A DNA stretch of 64,000 nt from Halarsenatibacter silvermanii (GCF_900103135.1 NZ_FNGO01000011.1:19049-83048); one strand, 5' to 3'. Shown: positions 16,618-26,501, counted from the stretch's first letter. Program-made: numbers and translations. Notes: generated by a model from the sequence alone, not told the origin.

Positions 16618-16703
16618 TAAAATTTATCCGGCCAGAATTAAATAGGCATCAGTGCAGAAATTAATCTTACAACAATTATAACAGATTATAGCTTATATTT
16701 TAG

Positions 16704-16728
16704 GCGAGCCCTAAAAGGCTCGCTTTTT
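16704..16728 (+). terminator. Intrinsic terminator after ferritin
   Basis: Perfect 7-bp GC-rich stem (GCGAGCC / GGCTCGC), loop CTAAAA, followed by TTTTT. Confidence 0.88.
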
Positions 16729-16818
16729 ATCTGCTTGATTGAAGCTGCTAAATCAGTTATAATTGAGGCAGGTATCGAAATTAATAATACTAAAAATTTA
16801 TGAGGGCCTGATATAATT

Positions 16819-17121
16819 ATGCTGGATTTTTTCAAATCTTTGCTCAAAAAATTGGGGTTAATAAGAGGAAACTCAGAGTCAGACTCCATACTTATTGATG
16901 TGAAAGATGATAACTGCGGGAGAATTATGGAAGTTAGGGCTTTAAAAACTTACGATCTCCACAGAATATATGAGGATGAGCTGCCCGGAGAATACCGTCT
17001 TAAAAAAGTGGTAATATGTGATGAATGTTTTCAAAAAGTTTTTATTGAGGTTTTTTTCGACAGCCGTTATTCCATAGAATCTTACGAAGTTGAAGGTGGA
17101 GAAATAATTTTGGAAGATTGA
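16819..17121 (+). CDS. Small conserved-looking protein of unknown function with a CxxC pair
   Basis: A 100-residue acidic protein I do not recognise. It begins with an amphipathic helix (MLDFFKSLLKKLGLI), then a beta-rich part with one Cys in DDNCGRIMEV and a CDEC pair in VVICDECFQKV, which could bind a metal. No signal peptide or membrane segment. Good codon structure and an independent position between the ferritin terminator and the amidohydrolase gene, 42 bp upstream of the latter, support a real gene. Ribosome site: GAGGG about 12 bases before the ATG. Confidence 0.7.
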   Translation: MLDFFKSLLKKLGLIRGNSESDSILIDVKDDNCGRIMEVRALKTYDLHRIYEDELPGEYRLKKVVICDECFQKVFIEVFFDSRYSIESYEVEGGEIILED

Positions 17122-17163
17122 ATGCTGCCCTTAAATAATAAAAATTTTCGGAGGGGTTAAAAA

Positions 17164-18471
17164 ATGTTTTTAATAGATAATATCGACGAGATTTATAGAG
17201 GTTCTGATGAGAAAAAAATTGAAGACGGCTACATTTTTATCGAAGATCAAAAGATATCTGAAGTTGGAAAAACCGGTGACAAAGCTTATAGAGAACTCAA
17301 AAAAGAAGATAAAAATTATATATTGATTTCAGGAGAGAATATGTTAGCTATACCCGGTTTGATTAACACTCATACTCACGCCGGGATGAATATGCTGCGG
17401 GGTTATGCTGACGATATGAGCTTAATGGATTGGCTGAAAAATAAAATATGGCCAGCTGAATCTCAATTAACTCCTGAAGATATCAGGATTGGCAGCAGAT
17501 TTGCCATACTGGAGATGTTAAAGAATGGAATAACCGGTTTTAATGATATGTACTTTGCCATGGATCTTGTGGCCGACGAGGTAAAAAAGTCAGGTATCAG
17601 AGCTCAGCTAGGTTATGGTTTGATAGAAGAAAATGATGGGCAGGAAGGCCTGGAAAAAAGCGATGATTTTATCTACAGAAATCATAATGCTGCTAACGGT
17701 AGGCTGACATGTAATATAGCTCCTCATTCTCCTTATACCTGTTCCAGCGAATATTTAAAAGGCACAATGGAAATAGCGGATAAATACGATATAAATATTC
17801 ATACACATGTGGCTGAAACCGAAGGAGAAGTTCAGAATCTGATTGACAGTGAGGGAAGACCTCCGGTAGAATATTTGCACAGTCTGGGATTTTTTGAACA
17901 GAATGTTATAGCAGTTCATTCTGTACATTTAAGTGATGATGAAATTGAAATTTTTGCTGAAAAAGATGTATCAATCTCTCACAATCCTACCAGCAACGCA
18001 AAACTTGCCAGCGGCATTGCTCCTGTCAAAAAAATGCTGGCAGAGGGAATTAATGTAACTCTGGGTACTGATGGGGCTGCCAGCAATAACAGGCTTGATT
18101 TGATCTCCGAAGCCAGAATGGCTTCCTATCTACAGAAATTGGAAACTTCCAATGCTGCCACCCTCAATACGCGGGATCTTCTTGCTATGATGACAGAAAA
18201 CGCTGCTGAAGCTTTAAACTGGATTCTGCTCGGAAAAATTAAATCCGGTTTCAGGGCTGATATAGTTCTAATCGATAAAAAATCAAGTCCTGAATTTTAT
18301 CCTGATTATGATAGTCTTTCAAATCTTTTGTATGCTTCAAAATTAGAGAGTGTCGATCATGTATTTATCGATGGAGAGATGATAGTAAAGAACGGAGAGG
18401 TAAAAACCATAGATGAAAAAGAGGTGTATCGCGAGATTCATAGGCGCTCAGAGAAACTGAAGAATGATTAG
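17164..18471 (+). CDS. mtaD: Amidohydrolase, 5'-methylthioadenosine/S-adenosylhomocysteine deaminase type
   Basis: A cytosolic metal-dependent deaminase of the ATZ/TRZ/MtaD family. The 435-residue protein has the metal His pair in NTHTHAGMN, NIHTHVAETEGEV, AVHSVHLS and the LGTDGAASNN metal Asp, with the PHSPYTCS substrate loop. A GGAGGGG site precedes the ATG. Substrates may be methylthioadenosine, S-adenosylhomocysteine or adenosine; related guanine or chlorohydrolases cannot be excluded from sequence alone. Confidence 0.88.
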   Translation: MFLIDNIDEIYRGSDEKKIEDGYIFIEDQKISEVGKTGDKAYRELKKEDKNYILISGENMLAIPGLINTHTHAGMNMLRGYADDMSLMDWLKNKIWPAESQLTPEDIRIGSRFAILEMLKNGITGFNDMYFAMDLVADEVKKSGIRAQLGYGLIEENDGQEGLEKSDDFIYRNHNAANGRLTCNIAPHSPYTCSSEYLKGTMEIADKYDINIHTHVAETEGEVQNLIDSEGRPPVEYLHSLGFFEQNVIAVHSVHLSDDEIEIFAEKDVSISHNPTSNAKLASGIAPVKKMLAEGINVTLGTDGAASNNRLDLISEARMASYLQKLETSNAATLNTRDLLAMMTENAAEALNWILLGKIKSGFRADIVLIDKKSSPEFYPDYDSLSNLLYASKLESVDHVFIDGEMIVKNGEVKTIDEKEVYREIHRRSEKLKND

Positions 18472-18525
18472 AAAATTAGAATTTTGACAATTAATCTAAT
18501 GAGAAATTTATAGAGCATAAGTTTT

Positions 18526-18553
18526 GACAGCCTCTTCAGCAATAAAGGCTGTC
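18526..18553 (+). promoter_or_regulatory. Hairpin abutting the ribosome site of the UPF0182 gene
   Basis: Perfect 8-bp stem (GACAGCCT / AGGCTGTC) with a 12-base loop that ends one base before CTGGAGG, the ribosome site of the next gene. No T-run follows. It may end upstream transcripts weakly or tune initiation. Confidence 0.4.
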
Positions 18554-18567
18554 CTGGAGGTTATATA

Positions 18568-21450
18568 ATGAAGTTCAAACCTAAATCGGCATTGGTTTTG
18601 CTGCTGGGTATTTTGCTCGCCTTCGTGATTTTTATTCTGGCAGGCAGCAGATTCATCACGGATATCCTCTGGTTTTCAGAGCTGGAGCTGCTGGATGTTT
18701 TTCTGACCAGAATTTTCGCTGAGGCCGGTCTGAGGCTGGCTATTGGTATTACAGCCTTTTTGTTTTTTTATATAAATCTCAGATATACCCGCGAAGAACT
18801 CCTGCTTTCCATAAATATCTATGATGATGACCAGATCAGCACTATTTTTGAAGGAAGACAGATACCTATTATAGACTGGCTGACTTCGAAAAGATTGACC
18901 TATCTTTATGTTGGCATAAGTGCTTTTTTGGGGTTTGTCTTTAGCGGAATCGGCTCGGGAGTCTGGGAACCGGTACTGAAGTTTTTAAATCAGGAACCTG
19001 CCGGGGTGGCCGATCCAATTTTTGGAAATGACGTATCTTTTTATCTTTTCAGCCTGCCCGTTCTGGAATATTTCAGAGAGCTGTTGGTCATTGTGGTTGT
19101 GCTGGCGGCTATTATCACTGGTTTTATCTATCTGTTTACCTCAGAATTTTTGAGCGGGACGGGAGTTAAAACCGCCAGTGGACTGTCTCTAAAAATTTCC
19201 GAGAGGGCCAAAAGACACCTTGCGGTTTTGCTGGCAATTTATCTGGCCTCAAAAATACTTGATTATAGACTATCGATGTATAGGCTTTTATTTTCTGAGA
19301 GAGGAGTGGCATTTGGAGCCAGTTTTACTGATATACATGCCACCCTGCCCGGCCTGAGAATACTTTCAGTTCTGGTGGTCATTCTTACAGGCCTGGTGCT
19401 TTTTTCTCTTTACAGAAAACAGTATAAGTTGATCTTAGGGGTAATAGGCATCTGGGCGGCAGCTTCTATATTTTTCGGATTTGTTTATCCCGGCTTTGTA
19501 CAGCGTTATAGAGTTGAACCAAACGAGCTGGTCAGGGAGAGGCCCTATATTTCCAACAATATCGAGATGACTTTAGAAGCCTATGATCTGGCCGAGGTGG
19601 AAGAGCAAAGATTTGAGCTTGATTATGAACTCTCTCGTGAGGATATCGATAATAATCCCGAGATAATAGATAATCTCAGATTGTGGGATGATCGTCCTCT
19701 AGCAGCAACTTTCAGTCAGCTGCAGGAGCTGAGACAGTATTACTCTTTTCGGGATGTTGATGTCGACAGATATACGATCGATGGCGAGTACAGACAGGTG
19801 ATGCTGTCCTTGAGAGAGCTGGATAAGGACAACCTGCCTTCTCATGCTCAAACCTGGGTTAACAGGCACCTGCAGTACACTCATGGATATGGCGCTGTCA
19901 TGACCGGGGTGAGTGAAGCCACTGAAGAGGGTCTGCCCAGATTTTTACTGCAGGATATCCCCCCCAGAACAGATACCGATATTGAACTGGGTGAACAGTC
20001 TATTTATTACGGCGAAAACACCAATGAATATGTAATTACCAATAATGAAGAAGAAGAATTTCATTATCCTGTCAATGGAGAAAACGTTTATACTCGATAT
20101 GATGGTCAGGGCGGTGTTCAGCTCTCTAGCTTTTTGCGGCGGGCGCTCTTTTCTCTCAGATATAGTGATATACAGATAATGCTGGCAGATCAAATTCGTG
20201 AAGAATCCAGAATAATGTTTGATAGAAATATCCAGGATAGAGTGAGGAAAATAGCGCCATTTCTGGTTTTTGACGACGATCCCTATCCGGTGCTGGCCGA
20301 AGGAAGAATACACTGGATTCAGGATGCTTACACTATTTCGGACAGATATCCTTACAGCGAGCCTTATAATCAGAATATGAATTATATCAGAAACTCCGTA
20401 AAGATAGTTATGGATGCATATGAAGGGGACCTGGACTTCTACATCACCGAAGAGGACGATCCCATAGTGAACACATATGCCAATATATTTCCGGATCTCT
20501 TTAAGCCTCTGGATGAGATGCCTGATTCTCTGCGAAGTCATATAAGATATCCTCAGAATATTTTTTCGATCCAGGCCGACATTTACAGCCTGTATCATAT
20601 GACTGACCCCAATATATTTTATAATCGGGAAGATGTCTGGGAAGTCCCCCGGGAAAATTATGCGGGCCGGGAAATAAAGGTTGAACCTTATTATATTTCT
20701 ACCAGATTGCCCGGAGAAGACGACGTTGAGTTCACTTTAATGCTTCCCTTCACTCCTGCCAGAAGAAATAATATGGTCGCCTGGCTGGGAGCCAGATCTG
20801 ATGGTGAAAATTATGGTGAACTGAAGCTTTACAGCTTCCCTCGAGGGGAGCTTGTTTACGGGCCTTCCCAGATCGAATCGAGGATAGACCAGCATGGATA
20901 TATCTCTCAAATGCTCAGCCTCTGGGATCAGGTCGGTTCTGAGGTGATAAGGGGTAATCTTCTGGTTATCCCCATTGAAAACTCAATCGTTTATATTGAA
21001 CCGGTATTTTTGCAGGCTGAAAGGGGGGCGCTGCCGGAGCTGAGGCAGGTTATAGTAGCTTTTGGTGACAGAATAGCCATGGAAGATAATGTTGAAAGGG
21101 CTTTAGAAGTTGTTTTCGGAGAGAGAGACCCTACTCATGATATTGAGGATTCTGAAGAGCTGGAGGAGATAGAAGAGCTGGAAGAAGATATTGAAATACC
21201 CGAGGCAGATCCTGAAGTGGAAGAAGATATGGAAGCTCCAGAAATAGATCCTGAGGAACCAGTGGATGAACTGGAACCGGAATTTGAAGAGGTCGATGAA
21301 CTGCCTGAAGAGACTGAAGAGATCATTGCGATGATCTCTCAGGCTTATCACGAAGCTCAGCAGGCTTTACAGGAAGGCAACTGGTCTGATTACGGCAGAC
21401 ATATGGATGAGTTAGAAGAGCTGCTGAGGGAATTTGAAGACCAGGATTAA
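18568..21450 (+). CDS. UPF0182 family large membrane protein
   Basis: A 960-residue protein of the UPF0182 (COG1615) family, function unknown. The first 310 residues or so hold about seven membrane segments; the rest is a large extracytoplasmic part with family blocks such as SRIMFDRNIQDRVRKIAPFL, YPQNIFSIQADIY and VIPIENSIVYIEPVFLQA. The C-terminus (from about residue 850) is a long Glu-rich tail (EELEEIEELEEDIEI and similar), then a short helix. GGAGG lies 8 bases before the ATG. The queG gene starts 49 bp after its stop. Confidence 0.9.
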   Translation: MKFKPKSALVLLLGILLAFVIFILAGSRFITDILWFSELELLDVFLTRIFAEAGLRLAIGITAFLFFYINLRYTREELLLSINIYDDDQISTIFEGRQIPIIDWLTSKRLTYLYVGISAFLGFVFSGIGSGVWEPVLKFLNQEPAGVADPIFGNDVSFYLFSLPVLEYFRELLVIVVVLAAIITGFIYLFTSEFLSGTGVKTASGLSLKISERAKRHLAVLLAIYLASKILDYRLSMYRLLFSERGVAFGASFTDIHATLPGLRILSVLVVILTGLVLFSLYRKQYKLILGVIGIWAAASIFFGFVYPGFVQRYRVEPNELVRERPYISNNIEMTLEAYDLAEVEEQRFELDYELSREDIDNNPEIIDNLRLWDDRPLAATFSQLQELRQYYSFRDVDVDRYTIDGEYRQVMLSLRELDKDNLPSHAQTWVNRHLQYTHGYGAVMTGVSEATEEGLPRFLLQDIPPRTDTDIELGEQSIYYGENTNEYVITNNEEEEFHYPVNGENVYTRYDGQGGVQLSSFLRRALFSLRYSDIQIMLADQIREESRIMFDRNIQDRVRKIAPFLVFDDDPYPVLAEGRIHWIQDAYTISDRYPYSEPYNQNMNYIRNSVKIVMDAYEGDLDFYITEEDDPIVNTYANIFPDLFKPLDEMPDSLRSHIRYPQNIFSIQADIYSLYHMTDPNIFYNREDVWEVPRENYAGREIKVEPYYISTRLPGEDDVEFTLMLPFTPARRNNMVAWLGARSDGENYGELKLYSFPRGELVYGPSQIESRIDQHGYISQMLSLWDQVGSEVIRGNLLVIPIENSIVYIEPVFLQAERGALPELRQVIVAFGDRIAMEDNVERALEVVFGERDPTHDIEDSEELEEIEELEEDIEIPEADPEVEEDMEAPEIDPEEPVDELEPEFEEVDELPEETEEIIAMISQAYHEAQQALQEGNWSDYGRHMDELEELLREFEDQD

Positions 21451-21499
21451 AACCATAAATCTATTTTTAGCCTGTATAATTCTGGCAGGAGGGAATTTG

Positions 21500-22681
21500 T
21501 TGACTACCAGTATGGACAATTTTGAACTTGAAAAAAAGGCCCGACAGCATGGATTTGAAGCTGTCGGGTCTGTTTCTATTGATGTTCTCAAAAAAATTAA
21601 ATCACGCGGGGATACGAAGAAATATATACCCGAAAATACTGAGACTTTTTTTATTTTTTTTCAGAGCTATCCTCTGGCAGACCCGATAAACTTTAAAGAT
21701 TACAGCGAGGAGATCAGGATAGCTTATTTTGCCAGGATTTATGATTATCATGATATTTTAAAGAGAAAATTAAAAGAAATTTCTCAGGAACTGACAGCGG
21801 AGACCGGGAGGTTTCACAGCTGGTGGGGAGCCGATGACCACTCACTCCCGGAAAAATATCTCGCCAAAAAGGCGGGTCTGGGTTTTTGGGGATTGAACAC
21901 TCTTCTGATCAATCGCGATTTAGGATCTTTTGGATTTTTAGGGGTGATAGCCTCCCCTTTAAAATTCGAGGAAGTCCAGGAACAAAAATCCTCTCCTGTT
22001 GAGAAGGCTCATATTGAAAAGACTGACTCCTGTTGTTACAAGCCTGCCCGGATCTGTGAAGATTGTTTTAAATGTTTGAAGGCCTGTCCTGTGGATGCGC
22101 TCTCAAAAGAAAAGATAAAACTGGATTCAGATAAATGCATCAGCTCATTGACCCAGCGCAGGGGAAGATTTGACTGGAGGAGACTGGCCCAATTTCAGAA
22201 TCATTTCTGGGGATGCGATATCTGTCAGCAGGTCTGTCCCTGCAATAAAATTTTAGACTATGGCAGAAAAAATTACGGAGATTATGACGCAGGGAACCGA
22301 GGAATATCTGCTGACCACTGGCCCCGTGTCGGACCGATGACGGTAAATGAGGTATTAAAATTGCGGAGAAGAGATTTGCCCTCCTGCTGGAGTTCATATG
22401 CTTTTGGCTGGCGGGGAACAAGGATTTTGGTAAGAAATATGTTGATTGTGCTTGCTAACAATCTCAAACCTGTTTATGTAAAGGAGATAGAGGAGATGAC
22501 CCGGGATCCATCCCCGATAATAAGATTTTACGCTTTTTATTGTCTTTATCGCTGGTACTGGCAGGAGAATAAAGATAGAGCCAAAAATTTCATTGCAGAG
22601 AAGATAGAAGAGGAAAAGAACTCGAAAAATCTGCAGACTTTAAAAAATATATGGAACAGCAGGGAGGAATTCGTCACGTGA
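21500..22681 (+). CDS. queG: Epoxyqueuosine reductase QueG
   Basis: QueG reduces epoxyqueuosine to queuosine in tRNA wobble position 34 with cobalamin and two 4Fe-4S clusters. Cluster cysteines are in RICEDCFKCLKACPVDAL and WGCDICQQVCPCN; the DUF1730 core has KAGLGFWGLNTLLI. The C-terminal part looks like HEAT helices. Start is TTG 21500, 6 bases after AGGAGGG; an ATG further upstream would add a false hydrophobic leader made from intergenic sequence. About 393 residues. Its stop overlaps the next gene's GTG start (GTGA). Confidence 0.91.
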   Translation: MTTSMDNFELEKKARQHGFEAVGSVSIDVLKKIKSRGDTKKYIPENTETFFIFFQSYPLADPINFKDYSEEIRIAYFARIYDYHDILKRKLKEISQELTAETGRFHSWWGADDHSLPEKYLAKKAGLGFWGLNTLLINRDLGSFGFLGVIASPLKFEEVQEQKSSPVEKAHIEKTDSCCYKPARICEDCFKCLKACPVDALSKEKIKLDSDKCISSLTQRRGRFDWRRLAQFQNHFWGCDICQQVCPCNKILDYGRKNYGDYDAGNRGISADHWPRVGPMTVNEVLKLRRRDLPSCWSSYAFGWRGTRILVRNMLIVLANNLKPVYVKEIEEMTRDPSPIIRFYAFYCLYRWYWQENKDRAKNFIAEKIEEEKNSKNLQTLKNIWNSREEFVT

Positions 22682-24336
22682 TAAGTATAAATATTGCCGG
22701 AAAAAGCTTCAGTTTTAAAAAAGGAACAGCTTTAAAAGAAGTTTTTCAATCCGCTCTTACCGATAACTGTCGGATTGTGGCTGCCATAGTGGACAGCTGT
22801 ATTAAAAATTTGAATCATGAGCTCGATAGTTCTAATGAGGGCAGCGAAATATCACCGCTCAATAGAGGAGAAGAACTCGGTAATCGTGTATATCGCAGGA
22901 GTTTATTTATGCTTCTGGCCCGTGCTGTTGACGAATTATACCCGGAAGGAATGCTAAAAATTGCCCATTCGCTCAGCAACGGTGTATACTGCGAATTGAT
23001 CAAAAATAACAGCTCTTTCAACCAGCATGATCTCAAAAAAATAAAAATCAAAATGAATGAGCTGGTGGATAAGGATATACCTTTGGAAAAAAAGAGGTTA
23101 AAAGTTAAAGATTTAAAGGATATTTATCGCAGAGAAGCGCTGCCGATAAAGGTCGGCCTGCTGGAAAGATTTGATGATGACAGTGAAGTTTCCACCTACA
23201 GATTGGGAGATTACTATAATTATTTTTATTATCCGCTGGTCCCTTCCACCGGTTATTTAAAAAAATTTGAACTGCAATATTGCATGCCCGGTTTTGTTGT
23301 TCTTTTCCCTCAATCTCAAGATTCTGATGAGGTGCCCGACTTTGTGGATCAGCCCAAACTGGCGAATGTTTTTCAGGAATATGAACGCCTGGGAGAAATT
23401 TTAGATGTTGGTTATGTGAATGACCTCAACTGCCGAATAACGAATGGTAGGCACGATGAACTGGTGAGAATTTCCGAAGCTCTGCACGAAAGAAAGATAG
23501 CCGCCATAGCGGACGAAATATATGACAAAATTGAAAAAAGAAAAATCATTTTAATTGCGGGCCCCTCCTCCTCCGGAAAAACGACCTTTACTCACAGGCT
23601 TGCCACCCAGCTCAAAGTCGATGGCCTAAATCCTGTAACTATTTCTACCGATGATTACTTTGTCGACAGAGAAAATACTCCCAGAGACGAAGAAGGCAAT
23701 CCAGATTTTGAAGCTTTAGAGGCGATAAAGCTGGATTTATTCAATGAACATCTGCGCAAACTAATTCAGGGAGAGGAAATAGAGCTTCCTGAATTCAACT
23801 TCAACACAGGCAGAAGAGAAAAAAGCGGTCAAACTTTGAAGATAAGGGAAGAACAGCCTGTTCTTATCGAAGGGATTCATGGTTTGAACGAGGAGCTCAC
23901 TCCGGTTATACCTCAAAACCAGAAGTTCAAAATTTACGTAAGTGCTTTAACCCAGTTGAATCTAGATCAGCATAATCGTATTCCTACTTCTGATACCAGG
24001 TTAATGAGAAGAATCATCAGAGATTATAAATATAGAGGGCATGATGTGGAAAGAACACTGGAGTTGTGGCCAAATGTACGTCGGGGAGAGGAGAGAAATA
24101 TTTTTCCCTATCAGGAGAATGCAGATGTGACGTTTAACTCTGCTCTTATTTATGAACCCGCCGTCATAAAAAAATATCTGCTGCCACTTTTAAAACGGGT
24201 GGAAGAGGAAAGTCCTCATTACCATGAAGTAAAAAGGCTGCAGGAAATTCTTTTTTATCTCGAGCCGATGCCTGATCTGGCTGTGCCCCAGATCTCAATA
24301 TTAAGAGAGTTTATCGGAGGAAGTGCCTTCAGGTAA
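22678..24336 (+). CDS. TGS domain and uridine kinase-like nucleoside kinase fusion
   Basis: A 552-residue protein of the clostridial/Thermotoga nucleoside kinase family. Residues 1-60 or so are a TGS domain, about 60-230 resemble the second additional domain of threonyl-tRNA synthetase (HSLSNGVYCEL), and from about 290 there is a phosphoribulokinase/uridine kinase P-loop domain (AGPSSSGKTTFTHRL, then STDDYFVDRENTPRDEEGN and EGIHGLN). Start is GTG 22678, overlapping the queG stop by 4 bp, with GGGAGG 10 bases upstream. The substrate is not decided by the sequence; uridine, cytidine or another nucleoside are all possible. Confidence 0.86.
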   Translation: MISINIAGKSFSFKKGTALKEVFQSALTDNCRIVAAIVDSCIKNLNHELDSSNEGSEISPLNRGEELGNRVYRRSLFMLLARAVDELYPEGMLKIAHSLSNGVYCELIKNNSSFNQHDLKKIKIKMNELVDKDIPLEKKRLKVKDLKDIYRREALPIKVGLLERFDDDSEVSTYRLGDYYNYFYYPLVPSTGYLKKFELQYCMPGFVVLFPQSQDSDEVPDFVDQPKLANVFQEYERLGEILDVGYVNDLNCRITNGRHDELVRISEALHERKIAAIADEIYDKIEKRKIILIAGPSSSGKTTFTHRLATQLKVDGLNPVTISTDDYFVDRENTPRDEEGNPDFEALEAIKLDLFNEHLRKLIQGEEIELPEFNFNTGRREKSGQTLKIREEQPVLIEGIHGLNEELTPVIPQNQKFKIYVSALTQLNLDQHNRIPTSDTRLMRRIIRDYKYRGHDVERTLELWPNVRRGEERNIFPYQENADVTFNSALIYEPAVIKKYLLPLLKRVEEESPHYHEVKRLQEILFYLEPMPDLAVPQISILREFIGGSAFR

Positions 24337-24973
24337 TTTTAGATGATCTGGATTGTTTTTTCGATTTTTCGCTGAAAAATCTATAGTTTATAATCCGGGA
24401 TATTTCCTGCCAGTTTTCAACACGTCCCAGATAATTATCGAGTTTTAGAAGTCTTGAGCGGGAAATTGAATCTCTGTTATGATGTCTATTGAATAAAGCT
24501 GCTGGTATTCCTGCTTCACTCAGTTCTATTATATTCTGCATTTTGTCGTCGACAAAGAATTTTAGGCTGCATTTTCGGGCCAGAGGAGCTTTATCATCTT
24601 CATGATAAAGGCTGTCAAATGTTATATCATTTTTCTGCAGCCATTTCTCTGTTACCCGGCGATACTGGGACTCTCTTGCTGTAATCAGTATGATTTCACA
24701 GCCTTTATTTTTGAGATTGCAAAATAACTCTCTGACGCCCTCAGCGGGAGGAACCTGACTGTATATTTCTGTCAGATGTTCATCCAGAAATTGATCCAGC
24801 TGTTCCTGAGAGATACCATAGGCTTCTGTCATATCATAGCTGTTTTTGATCAGTTTTACCTCTTCTTCCAGGAATCTGGAAAGATATCTGGACCATATGT
24901 TTTTCTCTGCTCTGCCCTCTGCGGTTATTACACCATCTATATCAAAACCAAGTCTGAATGCTTTTGACATCAT
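24329..24973 (-). CDS. HAD-family 5'(3')-nucleotidase-like phosphatase
   Basis: A 214-residue haloacid dehalogenase-type hydrolase like NT5C deoxyribonucleotidases. The nucleophile motif is FDIDGVIT, motif II is ITARES, motif III Lys is in HEDDKAP, and motif IV is FVDDKMQN. Its 3' end overlaps the convergent kinase gene by 8 bp. AGGAGG lies 4 bases before the first ATG and 7 before the second (24970), so either could be the start. The substrate is unknown; the opposed orientation to a nucleoside kinase is suggestive but no more. Confidence 0.82.
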   Translation of the reverse strand: MMSKAFRLGFDIDGVITAEGRAEKNIWSRYLSRFLEEEVKLIKNSYDMTEAYGISQEQLDQFLDEHLTEIYSQVPPAEGVRELFCNLKNKGCEIILITARESQYRRVTEKWLQKNDITFDSLYHEDDKAPLARKCSLKFFVDDKMQNIIELSEAGIPAALFNRHHNRDSISRSRLLKLDNYLGRVENWQEISRIINYRFFSEKSKKQSRSSKIT

Positions 24974-25178
24974 AAAACCTCCTGAAGAGAGTATGGTAAA
25001 ACAGATTGAAGGCCTGAAAAAATATCATAAATATCATAAATTCATTTCCTCAATCCATGTCAATGTCATGTTATCATCAAAAATATAAAACTACAACCCT
25101 GAAATTGGCCGAAGACTTCATCAAATTTTTCCAGTCCGGCAGACCAGAAATTGTTTTAGAGAAAGGAGCAATATTATA

Positions 25179-25820
25179 ATGCAATTGCAGCAGGAAAAAG
25201 CAAAAAAAATCAGCGGTATATTGAGCGAAAAATATCCGGTGCCCGAAACTGCTCTGGATTATAAAACTCCCTTTCAACTGCTTGTTGCGACAATTCTTTC
25301 CGCTCAGACTACTGATACTCAGGTAAATAAAGTGACCTCCGATTTGTTTGAAAAATATTCAAGACCTCAGGATTTTGCTGAGCTGGAAGTGGAGACATTA
25401 TCTGAAGAGATAAAATCTATTGGACTTCATAGAAGTAAAAGCGAATATATCATCAAATCCAGCCGGATGATTATCGATATATTCGAAGGTGAGGTCCCCA
25501 GAAGTTTTGATGATCTGCTAAAGCTTAATGGGGTTGGCCGCAAGACAGCCAGTGTGGTCATTTATGCTGCTTTTTCCCGGCCGGCATTTCCGGTAGACAC
25601 CCATGTATTCAGGGTTTCTCGGAGATTGGGCCTGGCCGACGGAAAAAATCCCGAAAAAGTTGAAGAACAGCTCAAAGAATTATTTCCGGAGGATGATTGG
25701 GGGGACATGCATCATCGTCTGATTTATCACGGAAGAGAAGTCTGCAAGGCAAGAAGCCCTGACTGCAGCAGCTGTCAGCTTCAAGATTTTTGTGATTACT
25801 TCAAAAATAATTTCAAATAA
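25179..25820 (+). CDS. nth: Endonuclease III
   Basis: Nth is a DNA glycosylase/AP lyase for oxidised pyrimidines. The 213-residue protein has the helix-hairpin-helix with the catalytic Lys (LNGVGRKTASVV), the catalytic Asp (VDTHVFRVSRRL) and the 4Fe-4S loop with spacing C-x6-C-x2-C-x5-C near the C-terminus. AAAGGAGC lies 8 bases upstream of ATG. It stands alone between intergenic gaps of about 200 bp; I see no gene in either gap. Confidence 0.95.
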   Translation: MQLQQEKAKKISGILSEKYPVPETALDYKTPFQLLVATILSAQTTDTQVNKVTSDLFEKYSRPQDFAELEVETLSEEIKSIGLHRSKSEYIIKSSRMIIDIFEGEVPRSFDDLLKLNGVGRKTASVVIYAAFSRPAFPVDTHVFRVSRRLGLADGKNPEKVEEQLKELFPEDDWGDMHHRLIYHGREVCKARSPDCSSCQLQDFCDYFKNNFK

Positions 25821-26045
25821 TCTTGAGCCGTTCAAAAGCTTTAACATTTCAGGGCTTTCTCCATATGAGTTAATTTAATATAATTTTAGTCATATTCATA
25901 TATCACTTCGCTTCATAGATACCAATACTTGTTAAGCTCCTGCAATTAAAGTTATAAGCAACCCTGAGTATACAGTAAAGAGGGTAATTTAACCAACTAT
26001 TCCGGAGAAGAACCTCATAAAAAAACAAACAGGAGGATGATGAAA

Positions 26046-26501
26046 ATGAACTTAACCAGTGGAAAGCTGCAAAACTTTAAAAATTATGAGCTCGGACAGA
26101 TTCTGAAAGGAAATATCGAAAGAGGCAGGGATCTTAAAATCAGACTGGAAGAGATAATTAAGGAGGCAGGAATTGAGGCCGGTTATGTGCAGGTGCTCGG
26201 CGCCGTTAGATGTGCGCGGTTGGGCTATTTTAATCAAAATAGCTGCGAGTATGAATACCACAACTTCGACGAACCTGTGGAAATTATTAATTGCTCCGGA
26301 AATATATCGCTTTCAGCAGAAAACGAACCTACACTCCACGCCCATATGGTCGTCAGCGATAAATCGGGCAAAGCTTTTGGCGGACATTTAGAGACCGGAA
26401 CGGAAGTTTATGTGGGAGAAACGATAATACAGGAGTTTAAGGGTGAGCCTCATCGCAGAAGTGAGGATCCCGAATCTGGCCTGACCCTCTGGAGTTATTA
26501 G
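26046..26501 (+). CDS. PPC/DUF296 domain protein
   Basis: A 151-residue single-domain protein of the plant-and-prokaryote-conserved (PPC, DUF296) family, proposed in bacteria to bind DNA or small ligands. Conserved signs are the LEEIIKEAGIEAGYVQVLGAVR strand-helix part, HAHMVVSDKSGKAFGGHLETG with the metal-binding-type His cluster, and the GCxV-like strand. Start chosen as the third in-frame ATG (26046), 9 bases after AGGAGG; the first ATG abuts that site. About 225 bp of empty sequence precedes it. Confidence 0.84.
   Translation: MNLTSGKLQNFKNYELGQILKGNIERGRDLKIRLEEIIKEAGIEAGYVQVLGAVRCARLGYFNQNSCEYEYHNFDEPVEIINCSGNISLSAENEPTLHAHMVVSDKSGKAFGGHLETGTEVYVGETIIQEFKGEPHRRSEDPESGLTLWSY

Noticed and set aside
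21135..21326. Antisense Ser-rich reading frame opposite the UPF0182 tail
   Set aside because: It is the mirror of a Glu-rich coding stretch (GAA/GAG read as TTC/CTC-type codons in another frame) with no start signals.
21434..21511. Signal peptide or lipoprotein-like leader on QueG
   Set aside because: The hydrophobic leader comes only from translating sequence upstream of the AGGAGGG site; QueG is cytosolic and the start at TTG 21500 is well supported.
26037..26045. First ATG of the PPC-domain gene as start
   Set aside because: It directly abuts AGGAGG; the third ATG has normal spacing.
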